Shown here: one piece after another, positions 57,992-64,000 of the stretch | Position numbering within the stretch: the first letter of the stretch is position 1 | Layout of the letters: each line of letters starts with the position of its first letter | Assembly (NCBI GenBank): GCA_000996275.1 | Contig: LCEG01000003.1 | Span: 124,001 to 188,000, forward strand | Direction of reading: 5' to 3' | DNA length: 64,000 bases | Source: a candidate division TM6 bacterium GW2011_GWE2_42_60 | GTDB lineage: Bacteria; Babelota; Babeliae; Babelales; Babelaceae | The notes under the pieces: generated by a model | Seen by the model: the letters and a program-made list of their open reading frames with translations, nothing else | What the model was told of the DNA's origin: nothing | The model's database searches: none | Position numbers and translations under genes: made by a program

Positions 57992-58942
57992 ATGACAGAC
58001 AAATTTTTATTTTATGTTCCCGAAGAATCGCGAGGTATGCGCCTCGATCGATTTTTAGTTTTACAACTCGCTACACTACCAATTCCACCTTCACGCACCA
58101 CCGTCCAAAAGATGATCGAAGCAGATCTCGTCACTATTAACGGTATAAAAGCAAAAAAACTGGGAGAAGTTGTTGTGGTTGGGTCGTGCATAGAAGTTGC
58201 ACCTCAAAAAGAATCGATTCGCGCCATTTCACTTGAAGAACATACTGACTTTTTTTCTCAAACACGCGTTTTTGAACATGAACACTTTCTCATTATCAAT
58301 AAACCAGCGGGCATACTCACACACCCGGTAAACCAAAACAATCCGCAAGTCGCTCTTTCAGATATTTTTATTCACGACTACCCTTCAGCGGCAAGCGTAG
58401 GAGAAAGAGAGCGACCTGGAATCGTCCACCGACTCGACAAATATACCTCTGGACTCATTGTTTTGGCAAAAACAACGTACGGATATGAAGCTTTTAAAAC
58501 TCTTTTCGCCAATCGCGCAATACAAAAAACATATACCACCCTGGTTGAAGGGAATCCGCCTGCAAAGGGCTGTATTGTCAATGCAATTATGCGAGATCCC
58601 ATTGATCCTTGCCGCATGACCTGCTGCGCAGCAAGCAGTGGCAAACCTGCACGTACCAATTTTGAGGTAGTGACCGCTTTCCAAGACTGCACACTCGTAA
58701 AAGCGTTTCCGTTAACCGGAAGAACACATCAGATACGGGTCCATTTTTCCTGCTTTGGATATCCAGTCATGGGCGATACGCTGTATGGGGCTAAAAAACC
58801 CTGCGCGCTCAAAAGATATGTGCTCCATGCATCTGAACTTTTGTTTGAATTTGACGGCGTTCCCTATCAATTCACCGCTGACCTGCCCCAAGATTTTAAG
58901 GCTTTTTTGGAAACACTCATGCCGCTAAAAGGTGATATATAA
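57992..58942 (+). CDS. RluA/RluD-family pseudouridine synthase
   Basis: A 316-residue protein from ATG 57992; TTG 57983 three codons earlier is possible. An N-terminal S4 RNA-binding domain (RLDRFLVLQLATL...VTINGIKAKKLGEVV) precedes the catalytic domain with IVHRLDKYTSGLIVLAKT, which holds the catalytic Asp, then RTHQIRVHFSCFGYPVMGDTLYG. It isomerises uridines in 23S rRNA or tRNA; specificity among RluA, RluC and RluD cannot be settled by eye. Confidence 0.9.
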   Translation: MTDKFLFYVPEESRGMRLDRFLVLQLATLPIPPSRTTVQKMIEADLVTINGIKAKKLGEVVVVGSCIEVAPQKESIRAISLEEHTDFFSQTRVFEHEHFLIINKPAGILTHPVNQNNPQVALSDIFIHDYPSAASVGERERPGIVHRLDKYTSGLIVLAKTTYGYEAFKTLFANRAIQKTYTTLVEGNPPAKGCIVNAIMRDPIDPCRMTCCAASSGKPARTNFEVVTAFQDCTLVKAFPLTGRTHQIRVHFSCFGYPVMGDTLYGAKKPCALKRYVLHASELLFEFDGVPYQFTADLPQDFKAFLETLMPLKGDI

Positions 58943-58961
58943 TGAAACATAATAGAGCAAA

Positions 58962-59064
58962 TCCGCTCACCCTGAGTGTTTTGACGTTAGTCAAAATGTA
59001 TCTCGAAGAGATAGTTTACCCTGAGTGGCCCGGAGGGTTGTATCGAAGGGAATGGGTAAAGCGG
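58962..59064. repeat. long repeat copy with three hairpins
   Basis: Runs CCGCTCACCCTGAG to GGGTAAAGCGG. Hairpins TTTTGAC-GTTA-GTCAAAA (58979-58996), TATCTC-GAA-GAGATA (58999-59013) and a weaker GGCCC-GGA-GGGTT (59027-59039), then GTATCGAAGGG. Confidence 0.87.
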
Positions 59065-59094
59065 TAATTTGACACAGTAATTCGAAAGATATTA

Positions 59095-60015
59095 ATGACT
59101 CCTTTTGATCTCTTATATATTTTTGGCGGTTATGCGATCTTTGCAAGCGCCACAACACTCAACAAACTTATCCTCTTCCATCTATCACCACTGTTCTATG
59201 TTGGAATCCGCATGGTCGCATCAGGCGTCCTCATTATTGCGTATCATCTGGTAAAGTCATCACGTATGAAAGTCTGCTATCTCCTCCCCGACATCAAAAC
59301 ACTTTTATTGATTAGCGCTTTTACTACCTTTATTCCCTCGGTTTTAAAAGCCTTTGCGCTTAAAAATCTTATTTCTTCGAAAGCCACCCTTATCGCAAGT
59401 CTCGACCCGTTTGTCACCGCTATTTATGCCTATTTTCTCTGGAATGAGCGCATGCGCCCCAAACAATTAATTGGCATGGCAATCAGCTTTATCGGTATCG
59501 CTATTCTCATCTGGCCTACAAGCCCATTAGATAATCAATTTGGCTCAATCTGGATCTTCTCTCTTGCTGAAATCTCCGCTTTTGTGTCCATGATTATCGC
59601 ACGCTACGGTTGGATCCGCGCCCAAACGATTATTAGAAGTGAACGATATACCCCTTCTGAACTCAATGGACTTATTATGCTCATAGGCGGGTCATACGCC
59701 TTAATCACCTCTGCATTCACGGGTGAGTTTAATCTCAGCTCAATACCAATGACCTGGAACTTCTGGCTTGTGTTTTTATACTCAGTCACTATCGCAAATA
59801 TTTTGGGCTACTCAATCTATGGGTCGTTACTCAAAAAATATCCGATCACTCTCACGTCACTGTGCGGTATGTCGATTCCACTTTTTGTACATCTCTATGG
59901 GCCACTGGTCCTTGGAGAGCCGCTTTCCGCGCTCTTCTTCGTCTCTCTCGCTTTTGTCGCACTTGGAATTTTTCTATTTGTAAAAAACAAACCCGCAAAA
60001 GCGCTGGCCGTTTAG
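59095..60015 (+). CDS. EamA/DMT-family transporter
   Basis: A 306-residue inner-membrane protein with GAAAG before ATG 59095 and ten hydrophobic helices in two EamA halves. Signs include LYVGIRM-type helix 2 (LFYVGIRMVASGVLII), SLDPFVTAIYAYFLWNERMRPKQLIGMAISFIGIAILIWP at the end of half one, and PLVLGEPLSALFFVSLAFVALGIFLF in half two. Drug/metabolite exporters of this family move amino acids or other small molecules; the substrate is unknown. Confidence 0.85.
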   Translation: MTPFDLLYIFGGYAIFASATTLNKLILFHLSPLFYVGIRMVASGVLIIAYHLVKSSRMKVCYLLPDIKTLLLISAFTTFIPSVLKAFALKNLISSKATLIASLDPFVTAIYAYFLWNERMRPKQLIGMAISFIGIAILIWPTSPLDNQFGSIWIFSLAEISAFVSMIIARYGWIRAQTIIRSERYTPSELNGLIMLIGGSYALITSAFTGEFNLSSIPMTWNFWLVFLYSVTIANILGYSIYGSLLKKYPITLTSLCGMSIPLFVHLYGPLVLGEPLSALFFVSLAFVALGIFLFVKNKPAKALAV

Positions 60016-60026
60016 GGCTTTTACGG

Positions 60027-60054
60027 TTGCATTTTTTTGCAATTTTGTTATATT
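60027..60054 (+). promoter_or_regulatory. sigma70-type promoter with TTGCAT -35
   Basis: TTGCAT (60027-60032), 16-bp spacer, TATATT (60049-60054), 48 bp upstream of ATG 60102. Confidence 0.5.
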
Positions 60055-60101
60055 AAAAACACAATTGGCATCTAAAAAAGTTTTTTAAAATGGAGAAAAA
60101 A

Positions 60102-60854
60102 ATGAATCTAAAAAAACTAAGTCTCTTGGGGCTCTTACTCTGCGTTCTTTTACCAACCAACACCTGGACGGTTAAAGAAGATAAAAAAGACTCAAAACAA
60201 GAGTCTTTCTGGGACAAGCATGCGATTTCTATTAGGAATAGCATGTATTTTATCGGTGGCGCCTTGTACACAGGAGCGCGTGTTTTTTTCGACCCATCAG
60301 AACCAACTCTTAATGGATTTTTAAAATCATCAGGTAAACGTGCACTCGGTGTAGCGGCAGGTTCATTTTTAGGCTCTTATTCCATGTCATCGGCAATTCA
60401 GTCTGTTGCAAAATCAGAAGAACTCCTTACCAATAAAGTCCCATCCAAATCTTTTAAAGATTCTCTAGCCAATATGCCTTTTTTCTTTAAGGCAGCTTTT
60501 ACCAATCCAAACACCTATAAAAATATACTAGCGCATGCAGCATACCGAGAGGCTTTCTTTCACCGTGCGAGCCATCCCGCATCATTTTCTAGTGGTCTTC
60601 TCTGGGGAATATTAACTATGTATTATAGTGATCAAGAAAAAATCAACGGCTATTCTCCCTATTCTATGTTTTGCAATGGAAAACTCTTCGGCGCGCTTTT
60701 TGGCGTTGGGTTACGCTATCGTCACGAACTCGGCTCTGGATTAAAATTGACCTCGCATTCGTTAAAACAGACCTCACTTTCGTTAGCCGCATTTGTTCGC
60801 TCAGCCGTAAAGTATGGTTTAGAAAAATATCGTGCGCGCACAATGGCTGCATAA
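60102..60854 (+). CDS. exported protein, first of a tandem paralogue pair
   Basis: A 250-residue protein from ATG 60102 (MNLKKLSLLGLLLC), GGAG seven bases upstream. Signal peptide to about residue 22. Gly-rich hydrophobic stretches around 45-60 and 80-100 may insert in the membrane. It shares with the next gene the conserved NTYKNILAHAAYREAFFHRAS, NGKLFGALFGVGLRYRHELG and a C-terminal FVRSAVKYGLEKYRARTMAA. No known family. The basic C-terminal helix (KYRARTMAA) is the best-conserved part. Confidence 0.68.
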   Translation: MNLKKLSLLGLLLCVLLPTNTWTVKEDKKDSKQESFWDKHAISIRNSMYFIGGALYTGARVFFDPSEPTLNGFLKSSGKRALGVAAGSFLGSYSMSSAIQSVAKSEELLTNKVPSKSFKDSLANMPFFFKAAFTNPNTYKNILAHAAYREAFFHRASHPASFSSGLLWGILTMYYSDQEKINGYSPYSMFCNGKLFGALFGVGLRYRHELGSGLKLTSHSLKQTSLSLAAFVRSAVKYGLEKYRARTMAA

Positions 60855-60873
60855 AAATTCTTTAAGGAAAAAA

Positions 60874-61590
60874 ATGAATCTAAAAAAGCTAAGTTTTTTG
60901 GGGTTTTTACTCTGTACCATTCTACCAACCACCACATGGACAATGATAGAAAATGATGGGGAGATAACATATCAAGCTCAAAACGAGAACAAACAAGAAT
61001 CTTTTTGGAGAAAGTATACCCCTTTTTTTGGTCAATGCTTCTGGTTTGGCGTAGGCGCTTTGTACACGGGAACACGTGTCTTCCTTGACAAATCGGAACC
61101 AACTCTTAAAGGGTTTTTAAGCTCATCAAAAGATCGTGTTTTATGGAGATCAATCGGAACAGCATCTGCATTCTTGTTTCACACTGCAATGACTTCTGCA
61201 TTAAAATCTATAGGACGTCGTGTAGATATCGATCAAGAAACGCGGGATAATTTAAACTCCTTAGACCAATTTTTTCCAATTAAAAGATTCTTATATCTTA
61301 ATACCTATAAAAATATACTTGCTCATGCCGCGTATCGTGAAGCATTTTTTCACCGCGCAAGCCCTCTGTTCTCTTTTGCCAGTGGATTCTTTTGGGCAGG
61401 CATGCTAGAAGCAAGTGGTTCCGCCTTTTTTAACGGAAAACTCTTTGGCTCACTTTTAGGCGTTGGATTACGCTATCGTCACGAACTCGGCCCTAAATTA
61501 AAACAGACCTCACAGCCAGTCGCTATATTTGTTCGCTCAGCCGTAAAGTATGGTTTAGATAAATATCGTGCACGCACAATGGCCGCATAG
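60874..61590 (+). CDS. exported protein, second of a tandem paralogue pair
   Basis: A 238-residue protein from ATG 60874 (MNLKKLSFLGFLLC) with AAGGA upstream, 19 bp after the first copy. Overall layout is the same: signal peptide, hydrophobic Gly-rich segment (FGVGALYTGTRVFLDKSEPTLKGFL), NTYKNILAHAAYREAFFHRAS, NGKLFGSLLGVGLRYRHELG and RSAVKYGLDKYRARTMAA. The middle third is more diverged than the ends, suggesting purifying selection on the shared motifs. Function unknown. Confidence 0.68.
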   Translation: MNLKKLSFLGFLLCTILPTTTWTMIENDGEITYQAQNENKQESFWRKYTPFFGQCFWFGVGALYTGTRVFLDKSEPTLKGFLSSSKDRVLWRSIGTASAFLFHTAMTSALKSIGRRVDIDQETRDNLNSLDQFFPIKRFLYLNTYKNILAHAAYREAFFHRASPLFSFASGFFWAGMLEASGSAFFNGKLFGSLLGVGLRYRHELGPKLKQTSQPVAIFVRSAVKYGLDKYRARTMAA

Positions 61591-61695
61591 CTTCTACTGA
61601 TTGGTGTTCATCTACCAATCTTACCCGTTCGATACAGCCGCTCATACTGATTATCCACATCTTCTTGGTAAAAAATTTAAAAAAAGCTCCTCCAT

Positions 61696-61990
61696 CCGTT
61701 CATCCCGAGTATTTTCATCCAAAGATGAAAATGTATCGAGGGAGAATGCGGTACGAGTTTTTTGTACGCCCATAAAGATTAGAGGCAAAGTACATATGTT
61801 CTTTGTTTTTGAGTGTTTTCAAAATCATTTTACCACCTGTCTCCCTCGATACAACGCTTTGGGTCACTCGGGATGAGCGGTGGGTGATAAACTCAACCCC
61901 CTCATGGCGCCTGTCCGCCTTAGATTTAGCGACGACTAAAAGTGTTTTTCGTAGAAAAATGTATCGAAGTATCAGGGTGATCATGGTAAG
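61696..61990. repeat. cluster of palindromic repeat copies
   Basis: Three degraded copies in the 432-bp gap 61591-62022: 61696-61752 with hairpin ATTTTCATC-CAAA-GATGAAAAT (61711-61732); 61838-61883 (CCCTCGATACAACGC to GGGATGAGCGG) without a clear inner hairpin; and 61908-61990 with CGCCTTAGATTTAGCGACG and hairpin TTTTTC-GTA-GAAAAA (61945-61959). No gene is seen in the gap. Confidence 0.83.
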
Positions 61991-62022
61991 ACAAACTCAC
62001 CATAAGCAGCAAAAAGACCTGT

Positions 62023-64000
62023 TCACCGCCGAGCGCTATCCCACCATTCACCAACAGCTTGTTTCTTGTGCTCGTAAATAACCTGTTTCCCACTCGCTTT
62101 CACAATCCAAACCGGCAGGCCAAGACTCCGTGTGTCCGCATCAAACGTAAGTGAAAATCCTGCAAACGGATACGCTTTAAGCCCTTCAAAGAACGTAATA
62201 ACTTTTTCTTTGGTGAAGGGCATTTTTATATTTTTAAGCGCCTCAATCAACAAAGCCCCTGCCATATACCCTTCCAAAGAATTAACATCTTTTACCACAC
62301 CATACCGATCCATTGCTTCTGAGTAATCTCGCAAAAATTGCGTGTCTTCAGCTTGTGGATCAGGAGTAGTGTACGAAAGCAAGAAGTTAATCCCCCTACT
62401 CTTACAATACCGCCTCGTTGCTTCGCTCATCATAAAAGAAATACCAAAGGGAATCCGTCCTATAAAAAAATTAGGGCCCAGCATTTCCAAAAACTCACGC
62501 ACAGGAGCATGTGCAGAAAAAAAGATACCAACCGCTTCTGCCGATGCCATTTTTAGCTTTTTTACAATATCGGTGTACGATGCTTGCTCACGAGAGTAGG
62601 GAATATCAACCCACTTTGTAATACCGCGCTTAACCAGCGCCTTATGCGCAGCCTCTGCAAGAGGAGTCCCGAAAGAATCGTTTTGATACACAAAAGCAAA
62701 CGAACGAACTTTATACTCTTTGAACACAAAATCAATCAATGCTTCCGCTTCTTCATCATAAGATGCTCTAAAATGAACAATATTTTTCATAAGTCCCGTT
62801 CTAAAAATAATTGCGCCCGAACGAGGAAATAAAACAGCCAATTCACCAGATTTTACATGCTCAATATAAGTGTTAAGTTGCTCTGTACCTTGTGGTATTA
62901 CAAAAAGATCTGTACCATAAACCCTTTTGAGCTTTTCTGCATTTGCAAGGGCAAGCCGAGGAGAATTTTCATCATCCAAAACAATCGGCTTAATAAGGCA
63001 CCCCTGCACGCCACCTTTATCATTAATTTGTAAAATTGCTCCCTCTAACCCATGCGCAAGAGACATCCCCGCTGCACCAAATCCTCCAAAAAATGCGACT
63101 GTTGAACCAATGGCAAAAACAGGCTGATGCTGCACACGTTCAAGGTCTTTTTGTGTCGCACAGCCAATCCCCATACTCAAGTCAAATAACTTTTCTTCGT
63201 ATGACTTTTGAGTGCGGACCTCCCGTTGATGCAAGGTGAGCGATGACAATCGCCACGACACTCCTGCTAACAAGGTCACAAAAGCATCATACTTAAAATT
63301 AATAAAATCTTGGTAGGTTTGCGTTGGGCACGAAATCAGAGACCAATGAGCCGCCCCGTTTGTAAATTTGAGGAAATCAAGACCCGTCGGTGCCTTAAAT
63401 AACTGCTTTCTCTGCTCTCCCACAATAAAAGCTTGTACATTAACTTCTTTTAAAAGAGCTGGCGGGAGAGAAGAAGCGGTACAATAAACAACCTCATTTG
63501 GCCTCCCTTGAATTACAAGAGACACCACAAGCGGCAACGTGTTAAAAAAATCATTAATGCTATCTTTAAGCCCTATGTGATCACTCAAAGGAATGCTCTT
63601 CCAATGCGCCCATAATTTGAGCGGATCACTCATTGCAAAAGAACTTTCCCAGACCTTATCCCGCTCCTGATTACCACAAATATAAATCACCTGCTCTGGA
63701 TTTTTTTTTATCAATAAAGCAATAAGCTCAAGCGTTTGATATGAATAAGCAGAACGATTAATCGCATCACCCAGAAAAATTACAAAGTCATTTTTATTCA
63801 AAAGTGTTAACTGTTCGCTTAAAAGTCCAAGCCGCTTCCATTCACGAAGATCACGTAATAAAGAATGTAATGCCCCATGAATATCGCCCAAAAGGAGAGT
63901 ACGGCTTCCTGGAACAATCTCGAGCCGACGCGCTGTTGCAATAACCCCACTCATCTTTTTTTTCGCTCGCTGAGTCAGCTCTTTTAAAAGAGGCTCAAGT
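62023..64000 (-). CDS. calcineurin-like phosphoesterase fused to a type 1 periplasmic-binding-protein domain, 5' end outside window
   Basis: The frame is open through the right window edge; ATG 63954 has no ribosome site, so at least 658 residues exist. Near the visible start a PPP-type metallophosphatase shows LLLGDIHGALHSLL, then IFLGDAINRSAYSY (usual GDxVDRG) and YICGNQERD (usual GNHE), so two conserved positions differ. From about visible residue 290 a LivK-like (Peripla_BP_6) domain follows: FAIGSTVAFFGGFGAAGMSLAHGLEGAI, INDKGGVQGCLIKPIVLDDENSPRLALANAEKL, FAFVYQNDSFGTPLAEAA and YMAGALLIEAL. LivK domains bind amino acids or amides in ABC uptake systems. The fusion is unusual and no signal peptide is visible. 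Confidence 0.78.
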   Translation of the reverse strand, partial: LEPLLKELTQRAKKKMSGVIATARRLEIVPGSRTLLLGDIHGALHSLLRDLREWKRLGLLSEQLTLLNKNDFVIFLGDAINRSAYSYQTLELIALLIKKNPEQVIYICGNQERDKVWESSFAMSDPLKLWAHWKSIPLSDHIGLKDSINDFFNTLPLVVSLVIQGRPNEVVYCTASSLPPALLKEVNVQAFIVGEQRKQLFKAPTGLDFLKFTNGAAHWSLISCPTQTYQDFINFKYDAFVTLLAGVSWRLSSLTLHQREVRTQKSYEEKLFDLSMGIGCATQKDLERVQHQPVFAIGSTVAFFGGFGAAGMSLAHGLEGAILQINDKGGVQGCLIKPIVLDDENSPRLALANAEKLKRVYGTDLFVIPQGTEQLNTYIEHVKSGELAVLFPRSGAIIFRTGLMKNIVHFRASYDEEAEALIDFVFKEYKVRSFAFVYQNDSFGTPLAEAAHKALVKRGITKWVDIPYSREQASYTDIVKKLKMASAEAVGIFFSAHAPVREFLEMLGPNFFIGRIPFGISFMMSEATRRYCKSRGINFLLSYTTPDPQAEDTQFLRDYSEAMDRYGVVKDVNSLEGYMAGALLIEALKNIKMPFTKEKVITFFEGLKAYPFAGFSLTFDADTRSLGLPVWIVKASGKQVIYEHKKQAVGEWWDSARR

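Noticed and set aside
1-64000. tRNA genes, rRNA genes, insertion sequences or prophage
   Set aside because: No T-loop/acceptor patterns, rRNA segments, transposase or phage proteins were recognised; a tRNAscan or Infernal search would be needed to exclude a tRNA fully.
1-64000. Recoding of TGA (as in some reduced genomes)
   Set aside because: TGA ends many complete genes at the expected length (for example valS, ruvX-region genes and tsaB partner), and no in-frame TGA interrupts the recognised proteins.

Overview
The window looks like part of the small chromosome of a host-associated, Gram-negative-type bacterium. My best guess is the Candidatus Dependentiae (TM6/Babelales) group. This rests on gene style, because there is no rRNA in the window: many Sec-exported ankyrin, LRR and WD40-like proteins, an archaeal/rickettsial-type valyl-tRNA synthetase, a B12-dependent ribonucleotide reductase, amino-acid importers, very tight housekeeping operons, meso-DAP-type MurE, an outer-membrane barrel protein and standard stop-codon use. 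I saw no tRNA, rRNA, CRISPR array, phage or insertion sequence.

Layout. 1-6.1 kb: a large exported protein (cut by the window edge), an outer-membrane barrel protein, an AlbA/GHKL-type regulator with a likely operator, and a secreted ankyrin protein. 6.2-6.8 kb: a HicAB toxin-antitoxin pair. 7-15.3 kb: a membrane-anchored low-complexity protein, ybeY-valS, then nrdJ-cobO and a DUF6580-type membrane protein, which read as a B12-use cluster. 15.5-20 kb: exported proteins, including two related ankyrin genes joined by a duplicated DNA segment. 20-27.7 kb: housekeeping genes (gpmI, rsmE, tsaB, a zinc-ribbon protein, ruvX, an AGCS symporter, murE, a NUDIX enzyme). 27.7-37 kb: exported proteins, a broken and an intact MNT/HEPN module, a lipoprotein-type adenylate kinase, an alpha/beta hydrolase and a DEAD-box helicase. 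37-48.6 kb: a run of exported repeat-domain proteins (ankyrin x3, LRR, WD40-like) interrupted by uvrB. 48.6-64 kb: a frameshifted AAA-ATPase/PDDEXK gene, a serine hydrolase, brnQ, leuS, mgtE, a pseudouridine synthase, an EamA transporter, a tandem paralogue pair and a phosphoesterase/periplasmic-binding-protein fusion.

The most unusual content is a family of palindromic repeats (ends CCGCTC/GAGCGG) scattered through the gaps and also inside genes. Their inner hairpins have different stem sequences that keep complementary arms, and the tips are almost always C(GNA)G or C(GNNA)G, loop types known to be exceptionally stable in single-stranded DNA. Several copies are translated: within phosphoglycerate mutase, an AAA-ATPase, the signal region of an outer-membrane protein, and the C-termini of an LRR and an ankyrin protein. 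This resembles a REP/BIME-like element with Rickettsia-RPE-like tolerance of in-frame insertion. No transposase for it lies in the window.

Second, many genes encode exported proteins built from exchangeable parts: shared N-terminal signal/membrane modules, shared C-terminal membrane anchors, and different binding repeats between them. Third, the only adenylate kinase in the window carries a lipoprotein signal, suggesting nucleotide chemistry outside the cytoplasm, which would suit a parasite that draws on host nucleotides.
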